The notes: generated by a model not told the origin, from the sequence alone. A stretch of DNA of 64,000 nt from Larix kaempferi (GCA_027924585.1 BSBM01000150.1:13631001-13695000); one strand, 5' to 3'; shown: positions 49,089-61,503, counted from the stretch's first letter. Program-made: numbers and translations.

Positions 49089-52004
49089 GGCACTATCTCC
49101 CAAGCATCATTCTTCATGATGGAATGGTACTCTTCCATCATGGCATCTCTTCAAACCTGATGCTGAGAAGCCTCCTCAAATGTGGAAGGCTCTGAATCAT
49201 GAAGACTCGCAACAAGAGCCATACCCAGTCTATCCGGCATCACTATTGTCCTGAAATCATCCTGGGGTCTACCAAATGCCTCTGCTTCCTTCAAGGTGTC
49301 TTGAAGCCATTTAGGCTTCCTCTTCCTTGAAGGCTCCTCCCATACTTGTCTATCCTCATTTGAAGAACTCCCAGAAGCAGAAGGTCCAACACCTCGAGGA
49401 CCAGTGACTGATGAACCAGTCCCTGAAGAACCTGTAACCTGAGAACCAGAACCTGAACCTGTCCCTGAACGTGTCCCTGCAGTACCTGTCACCTAAACCA
49501 CTGAACCTGTAGGAGTTATGCCTGTACTTTGTGATCCAGTCACTCCGGAAACCTGTGGACCTGAAACCTGTATCGAAGAAGCCTGAGTCCCTTGAGGTGT
49601 CGGAGCTTGTGGCCCCCTCTGCTCTATCTCTCTGGACTTCCTGAAGGCTCTCTCCTCATCAAACTTCACCTCCCGCCTAACAACAACTCTCTTCTGACCA
49701 GGAAGGTAAAGCCGATAGGCCTTCGAAGTCTCATCATATCCCACAAAGATGCCTCTCTCTGCAGTGGGATCAAACTTCGTTCTCTTCTTAGAAGGAACGT
49801 GAGAGTAAGTCAAAGAACCAAATATACGAAAGTGGCTCACCTCAGGCTTCTTGCCTGTGTACATCTCCTCAGGAGTCTTCCTCTCCAAAGCACGGTGAGG
49901 ACTCCTGTTCTGCAGATAAACTGTAGTGGTGCATGCCTCTGCCCATAGAAAGAATGGTAAACCCTGATCATGGCGCATCGCTCTCGCTGCTCCCACGATC
50001 GACCTGTTCTTCCTCTCTGCTACTCCATTCTGCTTAGGAGTGTAGAGAACTGTCAGCTGTCTCTGTATACCCTCATGTCTGCAAAATCCATCGAACTCCT
50101 TGGAGGTATACTCACCCCCATTGTCCGATCTCAACATCCGAATCTTCCTCCCTGTTTGCTTCTCCACATGGGCTTTGAACCCTTGGAAGACTCTCAATAC
50201 TAAGGGTGACTTCTTGCTCCTCAAGAAGTAGATCTAGGTCTTCTTGGAGTAGTCATCAATGAATATGATATAGTACTCAAAACCAATCAAAGAGACTAAT
50301 GACATAGGACCACAAATATCAGAATGGATCAAGTCAAGCACTCTTGTTGCTCTGGTGTCACTGCTTGGAAAAGCAGTCTAGGTGTACTTTCCCAAAGCAC
50401 ACCCCCTGCACACATCACTCTGCTCAGTGCTGAACTCGGGTAAACTTGTAACCATGCTCCTCAACAATCTTAGAGCTGGGTGGTGTAAGTGGGCCATCCT
50501 CCGATGCCATAGCTCACATAGCTCACTGCTGCTGCTGTGTGCTAGAGCGTGCTGCGGTTGAAACAAGAGCTTGTACAGCTTTCCACATCCAACTCTAATG
50601 TCCATGGAGGTAGATACTCCTGTAGTCCTGGGGAATACCTGCACTCTCCCATCCGAGAAACATACCCTAAGACCCCTGTCCTATATGGTGGAAACTGATA
50701 CAAGGTTCTTCTTCAGCCCAGGGACATATAACACATCCCTCAGAGTCACGGGACTCATAGACTCCCTTTGAAATGTAATGGTCCCCCGACCAACTGCTCT
50801 AACAATGGTTTCGTTGCCTAGTACAACCTCCACATCTGTTCCTGTTTGTGATAGCTCAGAGAACATCTCTCGAGCTCTTGTCATGTGGCTCGAGCCTCCG
50901 CTGTCAATATACCAAGTGCCAGTGGTGGATGCACTCATGTGATGCCCAATCAATAAGGAATACTTAATCTCCATATCCACATTAGTGTTGGTAACTAAAG
51001 AGGCTCTCTCTCTCACAATCTGTCCAGCACACAGAGAAAACTCTCTCTGAAATCTGTCTCCAAAGTCATCAACCTCCGCTGAAGTTGCAGTCTGCTGTCC
51101 CTTTCTCTTCTTGTTTGGACACTGTGAAGCATAGTGCCCAAATGTCTGACAACCATAACACTTGATTTTACTTAAGTCCTTCTGCCCACCCTGCTGCTTT
51201 TGCTGCTGCTTGGCCCCACCCTTCTTGGGACCCTTCTTCTTCTTCCCCTTTGCTGTCAAAGCCACATTCTCCCATCTTTCCTACCCTGTGATGAACTGCC
51301 CTGTATGAGACCTCTCCTGGTCTCCTCCTGCACAAAGTCATCCCACAGTCTCTCCCATGAAGGTAAGTTCTCTCTGCCCACTATAGCCTGCACAAATGCA
51401 CCCCAGGGGTTGGAAGGCCCATTCACTGCTGTACGCACAAGCTCAGTAGCAGTGATCACCTCCCCAATTGCTGCTAGCTCATCTCTAATTGCAAATATCC
51501 TGGTAAGGTAAGTTGTCAGTCCCTCTCCGCCATTCATCTTTATACTCTTAAGTTTCTCCTTGAGAACCATCTTCCGGTTCTCATTGGTACTCTCGTACAA
51601 ACTGGTCAAAGCAGTCCACATCAAATGTGCCCTAGCTTTGCCTAAAATGTGAGGGATGATATGATCTTTAACTGCATCTAGGATTATCCTTCTAGCTTTA
51701 CAGTTCTTCTTGTTGAAGGCTGATAATGCTGCAGCATCAGTAGCAGCGGGAATCTGAACGGGATCTGCTGTAGTATTTCTAACCACCTTCTCCCACAGTT
51801 CATTTTCCTCTAAAATCAGCAAAATCCTAGCCTTCCATGGCACAAAGTTACCTATCCCATCTAGTCTATCCTCCAACCTAAGTCTTGTAGCCATCTTTCA
51901 ACCAACCCAACAAAGTGCTTTTCACTAACAAAAGAAAAAATTCTGAAATTATTGAGTTCTGGAAATTTTTGTGTCTGCAAAATATTATTGTTTTCTGCCC
52001 CCAA

Positions 52005-52016
52005 GCTCTGATACCA
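52005..52016 (-). promoter_or_regulatory. primer-binding site of copia D
   Basis: GCTCTGATACCA on the plus strand next to the 5' LTR, complementary to initiator tRNA-Met on the element's strand. Confidence 0.88.
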
Positions 52017-53169
52017 TGTAAATTTTTCTGTGTAAATCAGCTTGCTGGTTTATGCCAAATTTTCAGTGTTTTTCATCCCCAACCGGTTTTGCATTGGCTG
52101 GAAATTACTTATGAAATTTATAGAGCAATAAACACGTTGCAAATACACTTTAACAGGCAGAAAATAAATTTGACATGCAAACCATTAAAAAAAAAATCAG
52201 GCTCAGAATTTTCGGCCAATAGCCCTGGAAAAACCCCCACGGGGAAAACCAGTCAGAGAGAGAGAGAGTTATTATTTCTTCAGCAATATTTCAGTACATT
52301 AATTTTACAGTCAAAATGTACTTATCTCAACCAACCAAATCACCCAGCCAACTTCCTCGATTTCTGTGCAAGGCTGCCTCGATTTTTGTGCATAAATTTC
52401 TTCTCGAAAAATGTGCTCAATAGTCTCGATTTCTGTGCCAACAACCCAGAAAATTTCTGTATGGTACAGCAGCAATTAATGCTGCTGTACGAACCTCGAA
52501 CACTGCCATTTCTTGGAAACCGTGCCCTGTAATAAATGCCCCGGGAAATGTGCTGTATGGTACAACAATTAATGAGCTGTATGGTCCTCGATTTCTGTGC
52601 CAATGTGCAGCTGTATGGACCTCGAAACCCGTGCCTTTTTTCCCTGCTGCAATGTGCCTTGAAAACTGTGCCACTAATGCTGCTGTACGGATTTGGGAAA
52701 ATGTGCCCACTGAAATAAAACTCTGTCTCGGTAAATGTGTCCAGAATCATGCTGTACGGATTGTCTCCTTGCCTTGGAATCCGTGCTGCTCTCTCGAAAA
52801 ATATGCTGGAAAAACCCTCCTTGAAATTTGAGCTGGTCACTCTCTTTGTCTCTTCTCTCTTCTTCACTCTTATCTCAAGAATGAACTTCTTTTGCCTCCC
52901 TCTTGCTTTTTGTTCAAACCCTAGGGTTTTCTAAATCCAATGGATGAGATTAGATTAGATCGACGGCTGAAATTAAATGCTCCTATTTATTTCTCATAAA
53001 TATTAATTTCACTCACCCACTTAAATTTATCAAAAAGTGACTTTATGGTTATAAAGTCTCATTAAATCTTTTCACAAGTCATTTAATGTGAGGGTCACTT
53101 TTTCCCCCTTCTAAGTGACTTAGGCAAAAAGTCACTAGCGGAACACTTCCCTAGGTACAAAAACTAACA
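52017..53169 (-). repeat. 5' LTR of copia D
   Basis: 1,153 bp with plus-strand ends TGTAAATTTTTCTG and AAAAACTAACA, closely matching the 3' LTR apart from the extra 44-bp block at about 52504-52547. A GA-rich run (CAGAGAGAGAGAGAG) lies at about 52254. Confidence 0.92.
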
Positions 53170-53174
53170 AATGT

Positions 53175-56100
53175 CAGTATTTCTTTATCACCCAATAGGC
53201 ACACCTCACCAATCATAAAAAGGAGTATGTAGTAACCTTCATCAATAATCAATTATCATCAATAACCAGTAAGTATTATGATGTATGTTTTCAATAATTA
53301 GGTTCAACCAAGTTCAAATACTAAACAAGATCAAGTAAAATCTTCATATCATTAATTATGTGTAAACAATTTCAATGTCTAGGATTATCCAATATTAACC
53401 AATATCTAACAATAACCAGCAAATAACCTTTCAGATCTGTATGTAATTTCTATAGTAAACCTGCACAGTACACTACTTGAGAAAGTGCTCAAAAGACAAG
53501 GAAATTGAATCCAAAACATAAACTACCAATAACTAAACTAAATACTAATTTGTTTTGATTTTCTGTTTGATGTCTACAGAGAAAGGGCAGCTAGGATAAT
53601 AACATACAGGGTCTGCAAATATTTTTGCAGACCTTTGTTATGAAGGAGAGGAAGCTGTGGTGGGGGGAAGAGGGATGGATAGAGGTAAATGGAAAGGAAT
53701 GCGAAGGTAAGGAGGCAGATCCGAGGGTAAAGGATGAGGGCTGTGGGTGGCCAAGGAGCAGATGGATGGGGGATGGAAAAGAAGGGTCCATGGACTAGCA
53801 GATGAGGAGGCCGAGCTGCAGAAAAGAGACCAGCGAGGGTGTAAATGGAGTGAGCGAAGGTCTGGAAGGGTAATAAAGGGGGAGGCCGAGCTTTGGAGGA
53901 GAAGAGCGAAGTCAAGAGAAGAGGGAGAAGAGAGTTGTAGGGTAGAATAGGTCTCCAGTTAGGGTTTTGACTCAGAATAACCAGAAATTAGGGCTTTTAG
54001 TTTAGGTTTTTAACATTAAAAAATTAACTATTAACTCATAAAATAAAAAATGTAAGACTAATTAACATAATATTTACAAGTGTAAACACATAAATTTAGT
54101 TTAAACAGTAGGTGAAAAACTGGGGTTTAGATGAATTCAACCTAACCTAGGGCTTTCAAGAGGAATAACCCTCCTTGAGATGGTACTTGCCTAGTTTGGA
54201 AAGCCAAAGACTTCTCCAACAACCTCTAGGGTTGGTTGTGAGAAGTTTGGCTAAGACAAACCTAGGAGACCTAAAGCTCAAGCTTTCTTTACTAGGGCAA
54301 CAAAATACTGAAATTTTACTAGCCTAGGTAAAAAATGCAGCATTACAACTACCATTCAAACCTTAGACAATCATGGTTTCAACATTTAGCAAAAAGACAT
54401 CAAGAGAGAAGACTTAGATACCTTTTTGTGCTTGTGTCAAGCAAACAACTCTTAGCAATTACCCAAACAAAGTGCAAGAAACAAAGATGCTCCAAAGATA
54501 AATCCCAAACAAGCTTCATACATTCATCCTCAAGGAGTGCGTACCTCTCCAAAATGCCCAAGGAGGTTGAAAATCAGAAAATCAAGTTTTATCCCAGGTG
54601 TTGTACTTGTTATGTTTTGAAGTGAGGAGAAGATATGTTTATACCGTTCTCACACTCACTTTACAAAAATAAAATTAAATCTAGGCCAATGTCAACTTAA
54701 AAATATAACAAAAATAATATAAAATAATCATCTGAGTGGGTGAAATGGGACATTTTTCCCAGTATTCACCCCAACATGTCAAAAATGATTGAAATGACCA
54801 CATTGGACTGAACTGGAGGCTGAGATGCGGAGGGGGGGTTGTCATACCCCTACTTACCCCCAAAAATAGTGAAAATCCCTCAACGCACCCCCTCAAAGCA
54901 AGCGCACTGCAGCCATGGAAGGATGACGTCATCCTCTGTGGAGACCAGGGAGAGCTGGCGTTGGAACTTTGGAGCAACATGAGGGTGCAAAAGAAGACAT
55001 GGGGCTATGGCATGGGCCCCAGTGCTGAAGAAAATCATGTCATCAGTGTAAAAGTAATGGGGGGAGTCATGTGGTCCAATGACCCATCCCTGGGGTCCCC
55101 GGTCACCAACCTCAGGGTTTCAAACCCTTTTATGAGGTAGTCAGTAGTGCCATGAAGCCATAGTACCCTCAAGAGGGAGCCAGAGGATCTGGCCTTGACC
55201 CCACCTATGAAATGTGGCCATATCGCACCCTCCGAGTCAAAATGTTGCCATCTCCCTGGGATACATCTGGAAAATGTGTTGGTACTGCTACCATGTAACA
55301 CCCTCTAACAAGGGTCAGCTTGTTCCAAGTGTTTGACTGGCCTTTGAGAGGCACAGTCTTTTCTGAAAGTAAATTCTTTTGAGTATAAAATAGGAAGGGT
55401 CGACACTCTAGGTAAGTACCTTAACTTGTCTTTTTATTATTCGTTAGACAGGTTATTGATAGTTAAACTATTGTTGGTGATTACATGTTACTGAAGATTA
55501 CTTTAACACGGGGACCTAATTGGTAGTGTTAAAGTTGAAAGAGATGAAAATTATGTTTTGAATTATATTGGTTATTTACTGCTGTACTATTCTGTTTCAG
55601 TACTAAGTTGTTGAATTTAATTTTGCATTAAAGTATATGAATTTTTGAATTCTCTGCATCAAACCCTAATCCTAACCAAAATTTAACATTATGACCTTAA
55701 ACATGATGTATGGATACGCATCATGATGTATGGATACTTGTCACGATGTATGAATATGATATTATAGCAGCCTTTAGTTCAATATTTTGAATTTTTGATG
55801 CTAATCAGGAGTAGAAAGCTTTTAATTGAGTACATTGATGTTTCAACTTGTTTAATCTGAAAAGCAAGCGAATAATGCATTTTGTCTGATTCATCAAAGA
55901 GTGCTTTGCCTATGAAGTAAATCACTATCCACTGTATTGACCTTTCATTTGAATATGATTCTGATAGCAACCTTTAATTCAATATTTTGATGCTTGTCAG
56001 GAGTAGAAAGCTTTTAATTGAGTACATTGACGTTTCAACTTGTATAATCTGAAAAGCAAGCCAAAAATGCATTATGTTGAGCAATCGATTTTGTTGTTGA

Positions 56101-56330
56101 AGGAGTTTCTGCATATTGGCCTGATGTAACTTAAATGTTTTGATATTCCTTGGACCTTACTTCTTCTTTTGCTTCACTTCTCTCTTGCCCTGTTTTTAAA
56201 AGATTTTGAAAAGATTAGAGCAGATAGTGCCCTATCTGCTTTGTAAATTTCTTTGGGGTTCTTATTCTTGTTAGTGCAAACCCTTATTCTTATGTTCTTT
56301 CTGCCAATTTAACCTGGTTGTCTGTTACAG
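53175..56330. other. no gene; possible minus-strand LTR and intron sequence
   Basis: From 53575 to 53950 the sequence is purine-rich (GGAGG, GAAGAG). A block that reads on the minus strand from TGTTAGAGGGTGTTACATGG (55310), with a TATA-like site (GTATAAACAT, about 54640), looks like an LTR of unknown family. It may be the 5' LTR of the gypsy-like element split by copia D. From 55690 onward is AT-rich intron with small duplications. Confidence 0.35.
55752..56076 (+). repeat. two direct repeats of about 130 bp in the intron
   Basis: 55752-55884 and 55951-56076 share GAATATGAT, TTCAATATTTTGA, CAGGAGTAGAAAGC, TTTTAATTGAGTACATTGA and CTGAAAAGCAAGC. Just upstream, ATGATGTATGGATAC is repeated near 55702 and 55722, with a diverged third copy (ACGATGTATGAATAT) near 55743. 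Confidence 0.85.
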
Positions 56331-56452
56331 GGATAACACTAAGACTGCGCTATTGGATGCCATGTATGTGTTTCTCAAGAGGCCAGAGTATATCAAATAT
56401 GTGTCAAATTTGGTCACTGTTTGTTCTCGAATTCTTTTGACTGGACCACCAG
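56331..56452 (+). CDS. AAA-type ATPase, exon 2
   Basis: Bounded by TTACAG and GTGAGT. It reads DNTKTALLDAMYVFLKR, then PEYIKYVSNL, then SRILLTGPPG, and ends in phase 1 within a glycine codon. This is the conserved segment leading to the first P-loop-like loop of the family. The loop continues as SEIYQE in the next exon and lacks the Lys-Thr/Ser of a true Walker A, as is usual for this first module. Confidence 0.88.
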
Positions 56453-59270
56453 GTGAGTGACTATTTTTTGTCACTGGTAATTTACATGCTTCAAATTGCA
56501 GTGTGAAGTGCCCATTCAGTTCACCTTTTTATTGATAAACCTGCTCATGCTGGCAGTTAGACTCGAAGGGTCATGCAAATTTCAGTAAGCAGTTCAAATG
56601 TTGGGGTCTGGCTGCACTTTATTTTTGAATCTTGCAATTTTTTACATATGCAAGTGTTACTAGTCTGTTGCTATCTAAATTCTAAGAAAATTAAAGAATT
56701 GATGCTGCAATATTTCTCATGATTCTGCCAACAGTCTCAATAATTTTTTTAAATGGTTTCTCTATGAATTTATTCTGAAAATTTCATGATTTGGATCTCT
56801 TTGTTTTTGGATAAACATTAAAAAAATGATTTGCTGTCAGGATTGGATTAATGCTATTAGGTGCATGATTGAGTGGAAAAAATCCCAAATGGTCTCTGCC
56901 TATCACAGACTCAGGTCTTAAACATAATATCATAAACAAAGTTTAATGCTGTTTGGGAGTTGTCTAACAGTAATAACAATTGTAGATGTCATAAACTTAA
57001 CTTTAACTCCAATGAATGTCTCTTCCTTTCGTTAAACTTGTATCACCAATCAGTCGGTTACATACATATAAAAATACAGCCATGTTTCCTTTCCTCATAT
57101 TCCTTGTATAGCTTGGTCTTGCTCATCGAGTATCATCTGTATATTTTAAGCATGATTTGTCATTTTATTGATGGGCACCACTATGATTGTTACTGTTTAA
57201 TAAGTAGAATAAGAGATGGCACAATGTCCTACAGAGAAAACATGGTCAAGAAAAGCTTATCAAGATCCATAAATAGTTTTATATAATTCACTCATTCTTT
57301 CATTATTACATTTGGGATCAGATTGGGTAGTAGAGGCACAGAAAGCAGGGACATGGGCAGTCATTCAGGATTTCAGAGCAGTTATTCTGGACTCCCCTCC
57401 TCTAGGCTGGTTCCATCCTGGACCTACCAAAAGATGGCATTTTATGCAGAGCATTTCATGGAGATGAGAGATAGTATCATTGTGAGACTTAGCCTATACA
57501 CTTGGCTTTTGGATGCACGTCCTCAGGATTCCTCTCAGTCAGTTCTGATTTGGTTCTCATTGGTTTCGGCTGGAAACTGATCACCATATTCCATGAGCAG
57601 GTAGGGATGGTCAATTCCCTACCTGACACCTGCAGGAGACCGAGATGGAGGGGCATTTATTTTTCGATGCCCCATCTATTTTGAGATCCGAGGTTGATAC
57701 CATTTCCTTTTTAGGAAGTTGCAGAACTCCCTCCATCTTTAAGTATCCAGATCACTGGTGCTTTGGTTTATACATGAGGTAGGTTGTTGGGCTTAGATCA
57801 TCTTGGCTTAGACCACCCTGACCAACAGACAATACCAGGATGATCACCTTCTTCCCGATGCTCATAGACAAAGGCAACGAGAGGCAGCAAGAGAGCAGTT
57901 CCACCTCAACTTCTAGATCCATGAGATTTTGGGGAGACCCTCGACATCCACTCATGAGATCCTTGCCCCAGTATTGGGTCCAAGCTCGGGATAGTTCTTC
58001 CATTCATAACTGACACCCATCTTCTTTCTCATCTAGATCTCAACAGAGAGTGCCCAGGCAATAGGTTGTAGTACCCAGATCTTTCGATACTTATTGATAT
58101 TCCAGTTCACCTGGATTCTGGACAATCCTCCATCACGGGTTTCTTGGCTCCGGTCTCAACTGGTAGTAGAGATCCACCTATTGCGAGTACAAATTCGAAT
58201 GTTGGTAGCTTTTCCTCCTCATCAGTAGCTGATGGCATCTCTGGACCTTGAGCAGATCCTCTTGGCATGTTTAGTCGAGATATTTTTCTTGGTTCCCGAG
58301 TCCTTGAGAGGGATCCTATCTTATTTGGGAGTTGTAGCTTTGTATCTTTTTATTTCTTAATCATTTGTCCTTAGATTCTAGGTCTTTGACCTCAGAGATT
58401 AGATATGCTTTTATAGGAGCTGCACTCACATTCCCACTCTCTATTGATTCTATTGTACCTCATAGTACCGTTGAACCATTTATGGTAACTCTTGGACATC
58501 ATTAAAATTATCTTCATGCTTAAAAGTTTCAATAAACTATTCAGTGACCTCTCTTCTTGAGAATGGTTCCATTAAAAGGTTGTGTAACAAGGAGTGGAAG
58601 CATTTGTGTAGAAAACAATGTGTTATTGAGTTGATGAAAGGTTCGTTTAGTCTTAGGTCTGTCAGCCAAGGCTTCAACCTCTTCAACTATATAAAAGACT
58701 CTTTGATTTCACTGTGTGGGAAACTTTAGAATATCCATTTCCTGTATTATACCTGTTTCTCGTTTTTTTCTTCTTCTAACTAGCCATGAAGTATCCAAAA
58801 TAGATCTGGACCTGATAAATATTCAGGCATATCCAGGGAGCAGGGGGGAAGATCTGCTAACATGGTTAATTATGTGTGATTTATTAATACTACAACTGCC
58901 TTTTATTCCATGTAACCAAGCTAGACCTAATTGACAGCAGCTGTGTATTTATCCATATGGCTTAAACATTTACTGCCTGCTTAATTATTCATGTATGTAG
59001 TTCATGTATGGCAACCTTGTAATTAGTTGGTCTTTAATACTTTATTGTATGCAAGATAAAAGGCATAGTGATTTTTTCAGAAAGCTGTTTGGTTGTAGAA
59101 AACACACTTTAGAATGTATCGATCTTAATATCTTTGATTGCCTTTGAAGTATTAAGCTTCTGAACTTTTACGTTTGAAGGTTCCAATTATGAGTTTTGCA
59201 TTATTTTAATTTTGTGCTCAGCCTTAATTTACAATGAGCTTAATACTTTTCAATAATAATATTCTTTCAG
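56453..59270 (+). other. 2.8-kb intron of the AAA ATPase gene
   Basis: GTGAGT to TTCTTTCAG. It contains a GC-richer stretch at 57300-58300 with degenerate frames (for example 57323-57580) that look like an old transposable-element fragment I cannot name. The rest is AT-rich. Confidence 0.6.
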
Positions 59271-59365
59271 GTTCCGAAATCTATCAGGAGATTCTGGTGA
59301 AGGGTTTGGCTCATTATTTGCAGGTTAATATACTGGTGCTTGATTGTACGGATATTCTACTGGAG
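59271..59365 (+). CDS. AAA-type ATPase, exon 3
   Basis: Bounded by TTTCAG and GTACTA. It encodes SEIYQEILVKGLAHYLQ then VNILVLDCTDILLE, the helix and strand after the P-loop-like motif (family pattern: Y-x-E-x-L-x-KALA, then LL-x-LD). It ends in phase 0. The following intron (59366-59498) is only 133 bp. Confidence 0.88.
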
Positions 59366-59498
59366 GTACTATGCATAAATCCTTTTGCATGATTGTAGAA
59401 GTACATGAAAACTTTTCTATTAATCCTTTATTGCTACTGCTTAGCATTGGTGTTAAGGTTAAGCTCATCTTCTCCATCAATGTTGGTGGCTAATTCAG

Positions 59499-59594
59499 GC
59501 AAGGGAGTTACAGCCCAGTAATCTACAGAAAGTAGATCTGTATACAAATGCACCTGTATCACCAAGCAGTGCAAATGGAGAAAATAAATCAAAG
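59499..59594 (+). CDS. AAA-type ATPase, exon 4
   Basis: Exactly 32 codons between TAATTCAG and GTCAGT, phase 0 on both sides. The peptide is polar (ARELQPSNLQKVDLYTNAP, then SSANGENKSK) and forms part of the low-complexity linker that precedes the canonical AAA core in this family. Confidence 0.75.
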
Positions 59595-60790
59595 GTCAGT
59601 AGTCTATTATGGTGTGTTGAATGCTTGTTTATAGTATCTAGTAACCTATTAAGGAAAGGTTTATCCTTCAAATCTAGAATGTCTTCAGGTAGATGAATAT
59701 GACTGTCCCTGCCGTGCCTCAGCCTTTCTTTCGACCTTTTCCAGGTTTTGTTGTTGTGCATGAATCCATTCTGTCATGTCTTGGCCTATATATTTAGTCA
59801 GACCTCATTGGCTATGCATGAAGTTAGCCATAGAGATGTACAAGAATGTTAAATTTCTGCTAGAGAGATATTGCTCTCCTTTTAGTGTATCTATTCTTTT
59901 GCAAGTGGCACTTGGGTTTTCTATGACACGATTCTGCTGCCATCAATAAGATTCACTTGACACTTATGACTAGTATAGAAGTCCCCAAATAACTGCACTT
60001 TCTAAATGTTTAACGTTTAGACTTATGAAAAAGAAATTCATTATCATAATCTGTCTGCAAATCTCTCTCAACCATGGTAGTGAGACAAATTGTCCAAAAC
60101 TCCTGAGGCAGATTTCTTAATTGGGAAAATGTAAATTATATATTTACATTTCTGAATTTTATCATGCTTTTTCATCACGACTTTGTTTACTCTTACCAAT
60201 CAATTCTTATCCAGATCTGTTAATTTATCTTGCAGATAAATGACGATGGTGCAAATGTTAAACTCTAGTAACTGTGGAAATAATTTTCAAGGCCATTCTA
60301 AAATATGGATAAGGAAATTCCTCCTCCATAATATCTAGGAACTGTTTGTACTTATCTCATATTTTTATATCTGCAAATATCTTTCTTCTAATAATAATAA
60401 TAATAATAATCTATTTTTAAGGTCACGGCCAAGCCAGGCACCAAATTGATGTATGAGACCCCCTTGTTTGTGGGTTAAGGTACCCCCTCTGCACAGCGAT
60501 TGAACTGCTTTAGTCTACAGAGGTGTACATACCCTATCTCCCCACTGGATTGACCTCCAAGGGGAAAACACATGTTCTTAACCATTAGGCCCAGTCAAAT
60601 AATCTGGTATTTTATAGAATTCCAGGAAAGATTGTTTCTTGAACTATTTTAAGGAAATAAATAGTTTACACTTTTGGAATTTATTGTTTGCATATAATAA
60701 TAATAATTTATTTTCACACTTTTTCTTATTTATTATTTGATTGTGCCTGGTGATTCTTAGTGTCATATATTGCCTTCAAATAATTCACAG
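59595..60790 (+). other. 1.2-kb intron of the AAA ATPase gene
   Basis: GTCAGT to ATTCACAG. It holds a short (TAA)n tract at 60389-60410 and several other TAA-rich spots. No further exon fits the reading phase. Confidence 0.6.
60389..60410 (+). repeat. (TAA)n microsatellite
   Basis: About seven TAA units in the intron between exons 4 and 5. Confidence 0.9.
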
Positions 60791-60983
60791 GATGTTGTTC
60801 CACCGTTAAGAAATAATCGTCAAAACAAGAATCCAGACATGGGACTGAGATCAGTCTCCCAGTGGTCGGTGGAGAAGCAACCAAATACTGATCCTGAAGA
60901 CAAACCTGTGGTGATGACGATTCCTCCCCAGTCAATTATAAGTGGGACATCAATGGATTCACCTAGGCGGCTATTCAGAAAGG
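60791..60983 (+). CDS. AAA-type ATPase, exon 5
   Basis: From the acceptor ATTCACAG to the donor GTATGT, 64 codons plus one base. A polar linker (DVVPPLRNNRQNKNPDMGL, then SVSQWSVEKQPN) ends in SPRRLFRKG. In the family a KKGDRV-type motif follows at this point, so the next exon should begin with the rest of it. I did not find that exon before 64000; the Walker A and B motifs of the true AAA domain must lie further right. Confidence 0.82.
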
Positions 60984-61503
60984 GTATGTCCTTTGTAATT
61001 ATTTACTTTGCAATTGATTCCTTTTTTCCCCAAATCTCTTTACTGATGTGATCTTGTTCTTATTGCTTCATATATACTGTTCCATGTTAAGTCAGCGTTC
61101 TTTTTCCTTGTTTGTCCATTTCGTTTATGGAATTTTTTCATTGAAGGAGAGTTACTAAAGGATCTTTCGGTAGCATCCCAGCAGTGACTGAATCATTAGT
61201 TCCCAAATTTTCACGCTTTGGTACTCTGCTTGTTCTCTGTTATCTTGTCAGAACTAGGGTGCTTTGATTTCAGGCATTATATTTTCAATATGTTGTGTTG
61301 TCTGGTTCTACTTTCCATTCCCGATGTTCTATTCACATCTTTTTTCATTCATAAAAAAATTATATCCCATCCGCATGTTAGGTAGTATGACTATGCTCCT
61401 CGTTTAATTTTTATTAAATGAAATGGCCGGAGTTTCAGGTCCAAATTAAAATTGAGAAAGTGTTCAATGTGTGCAACTGTCTTCATATGATTTATTTTCT
61501 TTG
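60984..61503 (+). other. intron sequence after exon 5
   Basis: AT-rich, no frame of note, and no acceptor followed by family-like coding sequence. Confidence 0.45.

Larger units (their letters stand above)
46359..51894 (-). pseudogene. copia D gag-pol polyprotein, broken and interrupted
   Basis: ATG at 51894 starts a UBN2-type Gag (LEDRLDGIGNFVPWKARI; LWDDFVQEE). A frameshift near 51260 leads to a lysine-rich tail, a zinc knuckle (CYGCQTFGHYASQC) and a protease in which the active site reads DSGGSSHMT. Integrase (WHRRMAHLHH, RSDNGGEY, NGVAERKN) and a Gly/Ser/Thr-rich linker follow. Element E (47802-49088) interrupts just before KPEGKSVV. RT (YVDDLFITGDKRL, about 47310) and RNase H (ALSSAKAEYM; FHDRLKHIEIRYH) make one clean 500-residue frame. 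Stops occur near 50379, 50225, 49493 and 49149. The 3' end of the frame has lost its usual stop and reads through the polypurine tract into the LTR to about 46275. Confidence 0.95.
45254..53169 (-). mobile_element. Ty1/copia retrotransposon D, full length with nested element E
   Basis: Both ends carry LTRs (45254-46358 and 52017-53169), with the primer-binding site complement at 52005-52016 and a polypurine tract complement at 46359-46368. The coding order on the minus strand is Gag, PR, IN, RT, RH. The flanks AATGT at 45249-45253 and 53170-53174 form a perfect 5-bp target duplication. The pol gene is cut at the IN/RT border by element E. Stops and a Gag frameshift make the copy non-autonomous. 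Confidence 0.95.
29696..56330 (+). other. 26.6-kb intron of the AAA ATPase gene
   Basis: Donor GTAAGT at 29696 and acceptor TCTGTTACAG ending at 56330. The codon split TC|G joins to give Ser, and the protein reads FLS-DNTKTALL, matching the conserved family order, so no exon is missing between. The intron holds tandem LTR-like repeats, a gypsy-like gag, hAT2, and copia D with nested E. Between them it holds unassigned repeats. Confidence 0.85.

Noticed and set aside
53574-53915. Minus-strand Pro/Leu/Ser-rich frame of 113 residues
   Set aside because: Low-complexity translation of a purine-rich stretch; other frames are equally open.
57323-58300. Candidate gene in the second host intron
   Set aside because: Frames are short and broken and give no recognisable domain; it is probably an old repeat.
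60236-60268. Possible mini-exon after TTGCAG with GTAACT-like donor in the AAA ATPase gene
   Set aside because: Its length of 32 nt would break the phase between exons 4 and 5, which join cleanly without it; otherwise it ends in TAG.
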